This document shows, piece by piece, positions 8,162 to 18,000 of a stretch of 64,000 bases of DNA. How positions within the stretch are numbered: the stretch's first letter is position 1; every line of letters starts with the position of its first letter. A model generated the notes under the pieces. It was not told the origin of the DNA. It made no database searches and saw only the letters and a program-made list of their open reading frames with translations. Position numbers and translations under genes: made by a program. This DNA is from Pedobacter mendelii (GTDB lineage: Bacteria; Bacteroidota; Bacteroidia; Sphingobacteriales; Sphingobacteriaceae), in the NCBI RefSeq assembly GCF_014635725.1, contig NZ_BMDJ01000005.1:248001-312000 (forward strand). The letters are read 5' to 3'.

Positions 8162-8977
8162 ATGAATTATCGTTTCCCTATCGCAACATTAACCATTATA
8201 GTCTGTTTAATTTTAATTTCCTGGGGTTATACAGGACACAGAACTATAGGCCAGTTAACAGAAAATTATTTAAGTCCAAATGCTAAGGCTTCGGTTAAAG
8301 AATTATTAGGCGATACCAGTATTGCAGAAGCTTGCACCTGGGCAGACGAGGCAAGAAAATATCCAGAACTTAAAGAAACCGCTAACTGGCATTTTCTAAA
8401 CGTACCATTAGGATTGAGTTTTAAAGAATTTAAAAACATGGTAGATACTTTAAAGCAAGCCAACGTTTACAGCGCATTGTTAAAAGCAGAGGAAACACTT
8501 AAGCAAAAAAGCATAACTAAAAAGCAAAAGACTGAAGCTTTAAAATTTTTGCTTCATTTTGTTGGTGATATACACCAGCCAATGCATGTTAGCAGAGCGG
8601 AAGATAAAGGTGGTAACACGATACAATTAAACTATGAAGGTAAAGGAACAAACCTACACAGCCTTATCGACACCAAATTACTAGAACATGGTGGGTTAAA
8701 ATTTGATAGCCTTGCTTTAAAATTCAGTAAAATATCTAAACGAAAAGTTAGAAGATGGCAGCGAGACGAACCTATTATTTGGGCTTGGGAAAGTTATAAA
8801 ATAAGTTCAGAACTTTATGCAGAAGTAGATGAGATGAAAACACGTAATATTGGTGATGAATATTATCAAAAGCATATCTCAATGATAGAATTAAGGATTC
8901 AACAAGCATCGATTCGGTTAGCAGGAGTTTTAAATGAAATTTTTAAAGATGTTAACTCAAATGAATTATCAAAATGA
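8162..8977 (+). CDS. Exported S1/P1-type nuclease
   Basis: A 271-residue exported zinc nuclease of the S1/P1 family. The signal peptide ends at residue 20, leaving Trp21 as the new N-terminus (WGYTGHRTIG), which is required because the Trp amino group binds zinc. The other ligands of the three-zinc site are seen in order: H26, D in TWADEAR, H in NWHFLNVP, the cluster HFVGDIHQPMH, and H and D in NLHSLIDTKL. These enzymes cut single-stranded DNA and RNA and can remove 3' phosphates, releasing nucleotides in the periplasm or medium. This fits nutrient and phosphate scavenging, a recurrent theme of the window. It is monocistronic. Confidence 0.92.
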   Translation: MNYRFPIATLTIIVCLILISWGYTGHRTIGQLTENYLSPNAKASVKELLGDTSIAEACTWADEARKYPELKETANWHFLNVPLGLSFKEFKNMVDTLKQANVYSALLKAEETLKQKSITKKQKTEALKFLLHFVGDIHQPMHVSRAEDKGGNTIQLNYEGKGTNLHSLIDTKLLEHGGLKFDSLALKFSKISKRKVRRWQRDEPIIWAWESYKISSELYAEVDEMKTRNIGDEYYQKHISMIELRIQQASIRLAGVLNEIFKDVNSNELSK

Positions 8978-9070
8978 GCATTTATTAAAACTTATGATTT
9001 AGACTAAAATGAAAGTTATTAACACTTTTCCACAGGTGTTTATAAATATTTTAGGTAAAAAACCTTTCAT

Positions 9071-9211
9071 TGCATAACTTGTTATCATTAAAAGAAACAA
9101 CCGAAAAATAAGTCCTGTGAGTGGGGAATCCGCGAAGGGCAGGCACACCATAACAAATTAGAAATTAAACCAAAAAGGAAAACCATACAAAAGTAGGGTT
9201 TTCCTTTTTTT
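9071..9211 (+). ncRNA. Small RNA candidate, possibly 6S-Flavo-like
   Basis: The gap between two genes holds a compact structured segment with its own strong terminator. A 7-bp closing stem (TTGTTAT 9079-9085 with ATAACAA 9150-9156) surrounds an A-rich bubble. An inner stem CCTG/CAGG is capped by a GTGG/CCGC hairpin (about 9112-9142). The phrase CCGCGAAGGGCAGG and the bubble-within-a-long-hairpin layout remind me of the Bacteroidota 6S-Flavo RNA class, which would bind RNA polymerase. That identification is from memory and pattern only. The boundaries are approximate and the 5' end is not known. Confidence 0.5.
9172..9211 (+). terminator. Strong Rho-independent terminator of the small RNA candidate
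   Basis: A perfect 13-bp stem (9172-9184 with 9197-9209) encloses a 12-nt loop and runs directly into a T-tract. It ends the structured segment before it. Its arms are A-rich and T-rich at the base, so it may also end the minus-strand gene whose stop is at 9220. Confidence 0.85.
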
Positions 9212-9219
9212 ATGAAAAA

Positions 9220-9402
9220 TTATTTAGCAATAAAAATAGTTCCGTCGTTCTTTAATTTATAAAAATATTGCTTTTTCCCTCTTGCACATATAATTTGTAT
9301 TTTAACAACTTCGCCAGATTTTCCATTAGGCTGTCTGATTGTATCTCCCTCACGAATATTATCTAACTCGTGAATAGATGTATTTTGATTAACTTCTTTC
9401 AT
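9220..9402 (-). CDS. Hypothetical 60-residue basic protein
   Basis: I do not recognise this family by name. I start it at the ATG at 9402 (MKEVNQNTSIHELD); a further in-frame ATG at 9429 would add nine hydrophobic residues with little support. The sequence has the look of a small SH3-like or KOW-like beta barrel: IREGDTIRQPNGKSGEVVKI followed by two strands, KQYFYKL and GTIFIAK. Such barrels bind nucleic acid or protein. The gene is monocistronic, with its stop next to the small RNA terminator. Confidence 0.55.
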   Translation of the reverse strand: MKEVNQNTSIHELDNIREGDTIRQPNGKSGEVVKIQIICARGKKQYFYKLKNDGTIFIAK

Positions 9403-9461
9403 GTTAGTTGAGATGCTAATAATTAACAAAGTTGATTATAGAATAATCATGTTTAGAATAT

Positions 9462-9493
9462 AAAAAATTGCAGGTCACTAAATAACCTGCAAT
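9462..9493 (-). terminator. Rho-independent terminator on the minus strand
   Basis: A perfect 9-bp stem (9467-9475 with 9485-9493) with a 9-nt loop is followed on the minus strand by a T-run (9466-9462). It is about 320 bp beyond the stop of the histidine kinase, the nearest minus-strand gene upstream of it. Confidence 0.7.
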
Positions 9494-9812
9494 CCTCTAA
9501 ATTAATCATTGCTATCAATCCTGATAAGCTACTTATGATTTAAGCCAAATTAAGTAAAATGAAAAAATTATTCGCCTTCTGAATAAAGTGAATAGATTTA
9601 AAAAGTAATTGTGAATAATTATTTCGGAAAAATGAATAAGAAAATAATCTGATTGTATGAGCGGCTGGCTGTGTAAAAAACCATTTTATATATGCTAACC
9701 AGCAGAATTAGTTAAAATTAAGCTAATATCAAATAACATCTTTGAAAAGTAAATTAAAAGAAATTTTTTCTTTTATTAAATAGCTGTAAGAAAAATTGAA
9801 AACACTTGCATT
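9494..9812. other. Intergenic region between terminator and histidine kinase gene
   Basis: No open frame or clear structure was found on either strand over this 319-bp stretch. If the terminator at 9462-9493 ends the kinase transcript, this would be a long 3' untranslated region. Confidence 0.3.
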
Positions 9813-10898
9813 TTATTTTGGAATTTCAATGTAAAAGGTACTTCCTTGATGTTCTACGCTATTAAACCATATTTTGCCATGATGCAATTCTATTATGGTT
9901 TTAATAATAGACATTCCTAAGCCCCAGGAATGTTCCCCATGCAAACCTTCTCTCATTGCAATGCTAAATCGTTCAAAAAGATATGGCTGAAGATGCTGTG
10001 GGATACCAATACCATTATCACTCACACAAATTAAAACAGTATTACCCCTATCCTGAACCTCTATTTTAATGGATCCGTTTGCAGGTGTAAATTTAATCGA
10101 GTTGGATATGAGGTTATTAATTACCTGCATAAATTTCATGCTATCAATCATAGCATAAAGCTTCTTTTCGCTACTAATAAATTCAAAACTTCTAAAAAGA
10201 TTTAACTCTGCATATTGGTAAAAACCAATTACATCTTTAATCTCGCATATTAAATCAGCCCTTTCTTTTCTAATTTCTATTTCAGAAGAGCTTAGAAATT
10301 CATGGTTAATTAAGTTTCTGATAAGCAAAACATTACGCTCACACATATCTTTAATAAATGTTAACGATTTTAAAATTCTATCCTGACCATCGAACAAACT
10401 GTTGCTTAATAAATCAGAGACGGCAAGACCAATCATTGCTAATGGTTCTTTCAAATCATGAGATACAATTTCAAGCGTTGTATTTTTACGGGCATTAATT
10501 TTTTCAATATGGAAATTATTGGTTTTAGCGATGCTAACGTCCTCAACTATACCTGTTAGCTGTTTTAAATTCCCTTGTGATAAAACAGGATAAACACTAA
10601 CTCTAATGTATTTAATAAATTCATCTTTACAAACAATTCTAAACTCATACTTACGGGCTATTTTTTTGCCAGTACATTCTTTAAAGCAGTTGATAACAAG
10701 CCCTTTATCTTCGCTATGAACACAATTTAATAATAAATTTGGGTTATTCAGAACTGATTCTGCACTCAATTCAAAAACATCTTCGAACGAAGAATTTAAA
10801 TATTTAAAGGTTTGTTCTTCAAAGTTGTAAACAAAGTAAACATCTTTGGATTGATTGCCAATTTGATAGAAAATATCATTATTTAGTTCGGTGGTCAT
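9813..10898 (-). CDS. PAS-domain sensor histidine kinase
   Basis: A 361-residue soluble two-component sensor. Residues about 10-125 form a PAS domain of the PAS_3 type (ending GNLKQLTGIVEDVS). A HisKA dimerisation helix carries the phospho-acceptor H147 in EIVSHDLKEPL. The ATPase domain shows the N box QVINNLISNSIKFTPANG, the G1 box DNGIGIP and the G2 box GLGMSIIKTIIELHHG. No membrane segment or signal peptide is present, so it senses a cytoplasmic cue or ligand through the PAS domain. No response regulator lies nearby, so it is an orphan kinase. The gene follows an exported VOC protein by 18 bp on the same strand and probably shares its transcript. Confidence 0.92.
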   Translation of the reverse strand: MTTELNNDIFYQIGNQSKDVYFVYNFEEQTFKYLNSSFEDVFELSAESVLNNPNLLLNCVHSEDKGLVINCFKECTGKKIARKYEFRIVCKDEFIKYIRVSVYPVLSQGNLKQLTGIVEDVSIAKTNNFHIEKINARKNTTLEIVSHDLKEPLAMIGLAVSDLLSNSLFDGQDRILKSLTFIKDMCERNVLLIRNLINHEFLSSSEIEIRKERADLICEIKDVIGFYQYAELNLFRSFEFISSEKKLYAMIDSMKFMQVINNLISNSIKFTPANGSIKIEVQDRGNTVLICVSDNGIGIPQHLQPYLFERFSIAMREGLHGEHSWGLGMSIIKTIIELHHGKIWFNSVEHQGSTFYIEIPK

Positions 10899-10916
10899 TT
10901 TTTTTTGTAGAAATTA

Positions 10917-11381
10917 TTATTTACTATCGTTTACTTCAAGCCAATGCCCATCAATATCCTTAAAGTAAATTTGTTTTACACCATCAATCCTTAAATTTAC
11001 CTCACCTTCTTTACCTGCCCAATCTTCAAAAATGATATTTTTTGATTTTAACTTGTTTATGAAAACATCAATTGATGGAACGCTAAAGCATAAATGTTCA
11101 TTCTTATCGTACAATTCTTTTGATTTTGCACCCTGAATTAAATGTAGCTGCCCAGCATTACCAAGACTAAACCAAGTATGTTTTCCATCATGGAAAGGTT
11201 CAGGAATTTGAGGTAAATTGAAAATACTTTCATAAAAATCAGTGGCAACTTTTAAATCTGCAACATAAACAGCAATATGATTTAAAACAGCGGGCCTTTG
11301 TTTCTCATTGGTTTGTGCCATAGATTTCTGAAAAGGATTTAAAGCAATTAAGCTTATAATAAACAATGCAAATATTCTCAT
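10917..11381 (-). CDS. Exported VOC-family (glyoxalase/dioxygenase fold) protein
   Basis: A 154-residue protein with a signal peptide (residues 1-22, ending MAQ) and one vicinal-oxygen-chelate domain. The paired beta-alpha-beta-beta-beta units are plain: NHIAVYVADLKVATDFYESI and HLCFSVPSIDVFINKLK. The candidate metal ligands are H in NHIAVYV, H in QLHLIQG, H in EHLCFSV and E in HWLEVND, a full set of four. Cytoplasmic relatives include glyoxalase I and fosfomycin or bleomycin resistance proteins; an exported form is less usual and its substrate is unknown. It is upstream of and probably cotranscribed with the histidine kinase (18-bp gap). Confidence 0.82.
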   Translation of the reverse strand: MRIFALFIISLIALNPFQKSMAQTNEKQRPAVLNHIAVYVADLKVATDFYESIFNLPQIPEPFHDGKHTWFSLGNAGQLHLIQGAKSKELYDKNEHLCFSVPSIDVFINKLKSKNIIFEDWAGKEGEVNLRIDGVKQIYFKDIDGHWLEVNDSK

Positions 11382-11509
11382 AATGATTTACTATTTAAAA
11401 CAATGCAAAATGAATAAAATTATCAAATTATTCTACGCTTAATTTAAAAGGAAGCATTTATTCGCTTTAAGAACTTTTACGTTCATTTTAAAATAATTTT
11501 ATAATTAAA

Positions 11510-12388
11510 CTACTCTGCGAGTAAAGCAAGTTTTGTTTCTGTTAATTTTTCTTGCTCATTTTCTTCTAAAACGGGGAATTTAAGGTTTAAACTCTTTAGT
11601 TTATCCTCAATAATTTCGCTTATTGCCAAACGGGCAAACCATTTTTTATCCGCAGGGATAATGTGCCAAGGCGAATTTGTTGTCGATGTTTCATTTATTG
11701 CGTCTTCATAAGCTTTCATATAATCGTCCCATAAAGCTCTTTCTTTAATATCACCAGAAGAAAATTTCCAGTTTTTTGTAGTGTCTCCTATTCTTTCCAG
11801 AAATCGCTGTTTTTGTTCATCTTTACTAACATTTAAAAAGAATTTCAAGATTACAGTTCCATTTGCAGTTAAATGCTCTTCAAAATTGCGAATGCTTTGA
11901 TAACGTTGCTTCCAAAAATCTTTATTTATTTTTTTTTCATTAGCAAAACCAGGAATTTTCTCACTCAAAATATATTCAGGATGAACCTTACAAACTAAAA
12001 CATTTTCATAATGCGAACGGTTATGAATACCTATTCTACCTCTTTCTGGTAAGGCTTTATAATGGCGCCACAAAAAATCATGTGCATATTCTTCTGAAGT
12101 GGGCACTTTAAAATTAAAAACCTGGCAACCTTGAGGATTTAAACCACTCATTACGTGTTCTATTGCGCTGTCTTTCCCTGCGGCATCCATTGCCTGAAAA
12201 ATAATTAATAATGAATATGTGCCTGATGCATAAAGTTTTTCTTGTAAATGGTCTATTTCAATTTTAGAATTTATTAGTGCATCCTTTGCTTTTTCCTTGT
12301 TATACACTCCAATATAATCAGTTTTAGTATTTTTTATCGAAAATTTTTTATCTCCTTGTATTATCAAGCTTTTAAATTCGTTCTTCAT
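11510..12388 (-). CDS. Polyphosphate kinase 2 family phosphotransferase
   Basis: A 292-residue PPK2-type kinase. The Walker A-like loop is AMDAAGKDSA, followed by MSGLNPQGCQVFNFKVPT, the Walker B-region phrase GRIGIHNRSHYENVLV and a lid segment with several Arg residues (KQRFLERIGDTTKNWKFS). The ending, SPWHIIPADKKWFARLAI, is characteristic of the polyphosphate:nucleotide phosphotransferase branch, which uses polyphosphate to phosphorylate AMP and/or ADP in the cytoplasm. I start it at ATG 12388 (MKNEFKSLI) rather than 12421, because the earlier 11 residues are unlike the family. It stands alone but within 30 kb of PPK1, PPX and a PPGK-like glucokinase. Confidence 0.9.
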   Translation of the reverse strand: MKNEFKSLIIQGDKKFSIKNTKTDYIGVYNKEKAKDALINSKIEIDHLQEKLYASGTYSLLIIFQAMDAAGKDSAIEHVMSGLNPQGCQVFNFKVPTSEEYAHDFLWRHYKALPERGRIGIHNRSHYENVLVCKVHPEYILSEKIPGFANEKKINKDFWKQRYQSIRNFEEHLTANGTVILKFFLNVSKDEQKQRFLERIGDTTKNWKFSSGDIKERALWDDYMKAYEDAINETSTTNSPWHIIPADKKWFARLAISEIIEDKLKSLNLKFPVLEENEQEKLTETKLALLAE

Positions 12389-12529
12389 ATTTGTAATGTA
12401 TGCTATAAATCCAGTAATCAATTAGTTAAATATAGACTAAAAAATAAGTAAATTAAATACGTTAATTTGCATTTAGAGTTTTTTATATTTAGCGTCAAAG
12501 CATTTACCAAATACATCATCTTAACCAAT

Positions 12530-14974
12530 ATGTTTAAAGAGATAAAAAACAAGTACTTACGTTATTCTGCAATTAGTATTTTTTTTATAATAATATTCTT
12601 CTCTGCACTTCAACTTAACTTTTTATGGCTATTTGGTTATTCGCCAAGTTATCATGACATTAAAATTCCAACATTAAGAGTAGGTTCAGAACTATATACT
12701 TCTGATGGAAAGTTAATTGGAAGGTATTTTAAAGAAAATAGAACACCAGTTAATTACAATGAAATTTCTCCCAGTGTTTTAAATGCTTTAGTTGCTACAG
12801 AAGATGTTCGTTTTTATAAACATTGGGGAATCGATCTTCAGGCAGTTGGCCGTGCGGTTATCGGTTTCGGTAAAGATGGCGGAGCAAGCACAATTACACA
12901 GCAATTAGCTAAGAATTTATATCGTACACGTTACAATAAATCGCAAGGGTTTTTAGTGAAAATTCCGCTGGTTAGAACCTTAATTGTGAAGCTAAAAGAG
13001 TGGATGACAGCTGTTAAGTTAGAATCTAATTATTCTAAAAACGATATTATAACTATGTATTTAAACACCGTATCATTCGGAAATAATACCTATGGTATAA
13101 AAACAGCAAGCAGAATTTATTTTGATAAAGAAGCTAAAGACTTATCAACTACAGATGGCGCACTACTTGTTGGAATGCTTAAAGGTACCACGCTTTACAA
13201 CCCGACTAAGAATCCTGAAAAGGCCTTAGTGCGGAGAAATACGGTATTAAGCCAAATGAATAAGTATAAATATTTAAGTAAAGATAGTCTGGAGGAATTA
13301 TCAAAAGAGCCAATAAAACTAAAGGAAGGTAAGTTAGAAGATGGAAGCGATGGCGATTCTTACTTACGCGCTGCCGTATCTAAATATCTTGAAAAATGGT
13401 GCAAAGATAATGGGTACGATTTATACGAAGACGGTTTGAAAATTTATACAACAATTGATTCAAAACTTCAGAAATATGCAGAAGAAGCCGTTCAGGAGCA
13501 GATGAAAACTTTGCAACGTAGGTTTTACAGTGTATGGGGAAATGAAGATCCATGGTACGATTCTGAGAAAAACAAAGTAGATTATCCAGATAGGGCAATG
13601 AAAAATTTGCCAATTTACAGTTTGCTTCAAAAGAAATTTGTAAATAATCCTGATTCTGTTACTGCTTACTTTAATAAAAAGAAAAAGATGCAAATCTTCG
13701 CCTACAAAGGCGATAGAGATACATTATTTTCTACTTTAGATTCCATCCGCTATTATGGAAAAATCATGAATACGGGTATGATGACTATGGAACCTGCAAG
13801 TGGAAAAATTAAAGTTTGGGTTGGTGGTATTGATCATAAATTTTTCAAGTACGACCATGTAAATCAATCGAAACGCCAGGCTGGTTCTACCTTTAAACCA
13901 TTCGCATATTTAACTGCACTTGAACAAGGCATGAGTCCATGCGATAAGTTTACTGATAAACCTGTAAAAATTGCTTATCAGGATAAAGGCGAAACCAAAT
14001 ACTGGGAACCTAAAAATGCAGATTATAGCGTTACTTATCGGGAAATGAGTTTGCGTTGGGCAATGGCAAAATCGGTAAATACGATTACTGCTCAGGTTAC
14101 CGAAAAAGTTGGTTGGGATAATGTTGTTAAATGGGCACACGAATGCGGTATTGATAGTCATTTAGAATCTGTTCCTTCTGTAAGTTTAGGCTCTAACGAT
14201 GTTTCTGTTTTCGAAATGGTTAAGGCATACAGCACTTTCTTGAATAAAGGTGTTAAAACCGATCCTATTTTAGTTGAAAAAATTACAGATCAGGATAATA
14301 ATGTTATCGATGATTTTAAACCCAAAATAAAAAGAGTATTAACTGAAGAAATTGCCTGGTTAATGTTATACATGTTCCGTGGTGGTATGGAAGAACCGGG
14401 TGGTACTTCTCAGGCTTTATGGGAATGGGATTTATGGAAAAAGAACAATCAAATTGGTGGTAAAACCGGTACTTCATCTGATTATGTTGATGCTTGGTAT
14501 ATGGGTATCACCAAAGATTTAGTTACAGGTGTTTGGGTAGGTTGCGATGAACGCACAGCTCATTTTAAAAATGGCGAACAGGGTGAAGGTTCAAGAACTG
14601 CACTACCTATTTTTGCCAAATTTATGGAGAAAGTTTATCATGATCCTAATTCTGGATATACTTATGGTCCTTTTCCTAAAGCTACGGTAGAAATTACCAG
14701 AACAATTAATTGTCCGAGCCCAAGAATTGTTGAAGATACCACTTCAACGGATAGTGTTTTAATAGATTCTACTGATATTGCAGATCCAATGAGTCCTGAA
14801 ACAACAACGCCAACAACCACTACAGAATCTGAGATAAAAAAAGAAGAGAAAAAAACTGAACCTATACCTATTCAGCCTGCGGTAGTTGCCCCATTAACCA
14901 AGAAAGAAGAGCGAGAGCTTAAAAGAAAACAACGACAAGAAGAACGAGAAAAGAATAAAAATGGCAATAACTAA
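12530..14974 (+). CDS. Penicillin-binding protein 1A, bifunctional peptidoglycan synthase
   Basis: An 814-residue class A penicillin-binding protein. One N-terminal membrane helix (about 12-35) is followed by the glycosyltransferase domain with the catalytic Glu in ATEDVRFYKHWG and the motif GASTITQQLAKNLYRTRY. The transpeptidase domain has the active Ser in AGSTFKPF, the SxN motif in AKSVNTI and KTGTS. A Thr/Pro- and Lys/Glu-rich tail of about 80 residues ends the protein. It polymerises and cross-links glycan strands at the outer face of the inner membrane. I use ATG 12530 because the only earlier start is a TTG at 12467. A 46-bp gap separates it from the following large exported protein, suggesting one operon. 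Confidence 0.95.
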   Translation: MFKEIKNKYLRYSAISIFFIIIFFSALQLNFLWLFGYSPSYHDIKIPTLRVGSELYTSDGKLIGRYFKENRTPVNYNEISPSVLNALVATEDVRFYKHWGIDLQAVGRAVIGFGKDGGASTITQQLAKNLYRTRYNKSQGFLVKIPLVRTLIVKLKEWMTAVKLESNYSKNDIITMYLNTVSFGNNTYGIKTASRIYFDKEAKDLSTTDGALLVGMLKGTTLYNPTKNPEKALVRRNTVLSQMNKYKYLSKDSLEELSKEPIKLKEGKLEDGSDGDSYLRAAVSKYLEKWCKDNGYDLYEDGLKIYTTIDSKLQKYAEEAVQEQMKTLQRRFYSVWGNEDPWYDSEKNKVDYPDRAMKNLPIYSLLQKKFVNNPDSVTAYFNKKKKMQIFAYKGDRDTLFSTLDSIRYYGKIMNTGMMTMEPASGKIKVWVGGIDHKFFKYDHVNQSKRQAGSTFKPFAYLTALEQGMSPCDKFTDKPVKIAYQDKGETKYWEPKNADYSVTYREMSLRWAMAKSVNTITAQVTEKVGWDNVVKWAHECGIDSHLESVPSVSLGSNDVSVFEMVKAYSTFLNKGVKTDPILVEKITDQDNNVIDDFKPKIKRVLTEEIAWLMLYMFRGGMEEPGGTSQALWEWDLWKKNNQIGGKTGTSSDYVDAWYMGITKDLVTGVWVGCDERTAHFKNGEQGEGSRTALPIFAKFMEKVYHDPNSGYTYGPFPKATVEITRTINCPSPRIVEDTTSTDSVLIDSTDIADPMSPETTTPTTTTESEIKKEEKKTEPIPIQPAVVAPLTKKEERELKRKQRQEEREKNKNGNN

Positions 14975-15020
14975 TTAACATTTATTCTTTTAAAAAATAT
15001 TTACTACTAAAACCAAACGT

Positions 15021-18000
15021 ATGAAAATAAGCTCTACTATTTTAAAGCAGTTTTTACCAGCTTTGCTTCTAATCATATTATCTTTTTCTGCTCAGGCACA
15101 GTACTTCGGCCAAAACAAAGTAAGGTATAAAAATCTTGATTTTAAGGTTTTACAAACACCTCATTTCGAAATCTACTATTACATCAAAAATGAAAGTTTA
15201 TTGAAGAAATTTTCTCAGGATGCAGAAACCTGGTATAAAATGCATCAGGAAGTTTTTAGAGACACATTTATGAAGAAAAACCCAATAATTCTTTATAATA
15301 ATCATCCTGATTTTCAACAAACTACAGCACTTAACGGTGAAATTGGCATAGGAACCGGTGGTGTTACTGAAGCTTTAAAAAATCGCGTAATTATGCCTAT
15401 AATGGAACTAAATAGCCAAACAAGGCATGTGTTAGGTCATGAGTTGGTTCACGCTTTTCAGTATCATTTATTGCTAGAAAAAGATTCTATCAGTTTAGAA
15501 AACGTTGGGCAAACCCCATTGTGGATGGTTGAAGGAATGGCTGAATATTTATCTATCGGTAAACGGGATGCATTTACATCAATGTGGATGCGTGATGCAA
15601 TGCTAAATCGCGATATACCATCTTTAAAAGATCTAACTAACTCAAACAAGTATTTCCCTTATCGCTACGGACAAGCATTTTGGACTTATATTGGCTCTCA
15701 ATATGGCGATACTACAATTGTACCCCTATTTAAAAACACGGCAAAGTATGGTTATGAAAATGCCATAAGATATACGTTTGGCTATGATGATAAAACATTA
15801 TCGGGTTTATGGAAAAATGCAATTGATGGCCATTATAAACCCATGTTAAAGGCAGATAGCTCTCAAATAAAAATTACTGGAACAAAAATAATCGACAATA
15901 AAAATGCAGGGAATATGAACGTTGCTCCTGCTATCAGTCCTGACGGGAAATTTGTGGCCTTCATGTCGGAAAAAGATTTGTTTGGAATCGACTTATTTCT
16001 TGCCGATGCTAAAACTGGCAGAATAATTAGAAAGCTAACAAGTCAAATTTCAAACGGACATATTGACGACTTTAACTTTATAGAATCGGCAGGTGCATGG
16101 TCGCCTGATAGTAAACAATTTGCATTTAGTATTTTTAGTCATGGTAAAAATCAAATGTTAATAATTGATGTAGCTAATGGCTCTACTATTTCGCAAACAG
16201 CCATGGGCGATGTTTCGCAATTCGGCAATTTAACATGGGCTCCAAACGGAAAAGATATTGCGTTCTCAGGAATGGTTGAAGGGCAAAGTGATATATTTTC
16301 TTACAACTTAGATACTAAACAGGTTACCCAAATTACAAACGATATTTTTTCTGATTACGCACCAAGTTACTCGCCGGATGGAAAAAAATTAGTTTTCTCA
16401 TCGGATAGAGGCGCAATTCAGAACAAAAATATAGCTGCAGTAAATCCGATAAATCTTGCAATTTTCGATATTGTATCTAAAACTGTGAACAATATAGATG
16501 TTTTTTCAGGTGCAAATAACTTAAATGCACAATTCTCTCCAGATAGCAAAAACATATATTTCTTATCCAACAGAGATGGTTTTAGAAATTTATATAAATA
16601 TACTTTTGATGATAATTCTGTTGATCAATTAACAGATTATTTTACAGGAATAAGTGGTATTACTGAATTTTCTCCTGCCATTTCAGTGTCTAAAACTAAT
16701 GATATCGTTTACAGCTATTATCGCTACCAGCGATATACTTTATATAATGCAAATCTTAACAGCTTCAAGCCAAAAAGAATCAGCAATCAAGATGAAAATT
16801 TTGATGCAGCAATTCTTCCTCCAATGGAAAATATTGGTGTTAATATTATAAATTCAAACTTAAATAATTTCGACAGGTTTGAGAAGATAATTGCAGATTC
16901 AATGAAAACTGTTCCTTATAAACCTAAATTTCGATTAGATTATTTGGCGAATAGTGGTGTTGGGGTTTCTACAAGTAGATTTGGAACAGGTGTACAAGGT
17001 GGCATTATTGGAATGTTTAGTGATATTTTGGGTACAAATCAAATTATCGCAAACTTATCTGTTAACGGAGAAATTTACGATTTCGGCGGTCTTGTAGGTT
17101 ATATCAATCAAAAAAGCAGAATAAACTGGGGTGCAGCAGTATCTCATATACCTTATGTTTCAGGCTTCAGCTCTTACGGCTTTGAAAAAATTCCAAGTGG
17201 AAATACAACAATTGACGCAATTAATTATCGCACTGATATTATAAGAACATTTGAAGATCAATTTCAATTGTTTGGTTCTTATCCATTCAGCAAAATTCAT
17301 CGTTTTGAATTAGGGGGTGCATTTTCACATTACAGCTACCGAATTGACCGTTACAGTAATTATTACAGTACAGATGGTTATTACCTAGGCTCAGACAGAA
17401 GCAAAGTTTCAAATGAACAAGCTTCTACAGACTATGGTGTACCGTTTAATTCATTTACTTTATACCAATTAAATGCAGGTTTTATAGGTGATAATTCGAT
17501 TTTTGGTTTAACAGCTCCATTAGATGGTTTCAGGTATCGCGTAAGTGGAGAGCTATATTTCGGAACCTATAAGTTTTATGGTATTACTGCAGACTTACGT
17601 AAATACTGGAGGATTAAGCCAATCACCTTGGCAGCACGTTCTTATAATATATTGAGAATTGGAACAGATGCTGATAGATTATATCCAATGTATGTTGGTT
17701 ATCCATATTTAATAAGAGGTTACGAAGCTAATTCTATTTATAAAAATAGTTCTGCTACCATTGGTGATAACTATAATATTAATCAATTAAGTGGTAGCAA
17801 ATTGGCAGTTTTTAATTTCGAGGTTCGTTTACCTTTTACTGGTCCAAAGAAATTAACTGCAATTCCCTCTAAATTTTTATTTACAGATTTAAACTTATTC
17901 TTTGATGCAGGTGTTGCATGGACGAACAACACTAATGTTGTATTTAAAAAAGAACCAACGTATACCACTACACCAATTTTAGATGAAAATGGACAAGTTG

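Noticed and set aside
9021..9040. Hairpin AACACTT/AGGTGTT after the S1/P1 nuclease gene
   Set aside because: The stem is 7 bp with a wobble and is followed by TATAAATATTTT rather than a T-run; too weak to call a terminator.
13380..14161. Several antisense open frames within the PBP1A gene
   Set aside because: They run opposite to a complete, motif-rich coding sequence and show no protein features of their own.
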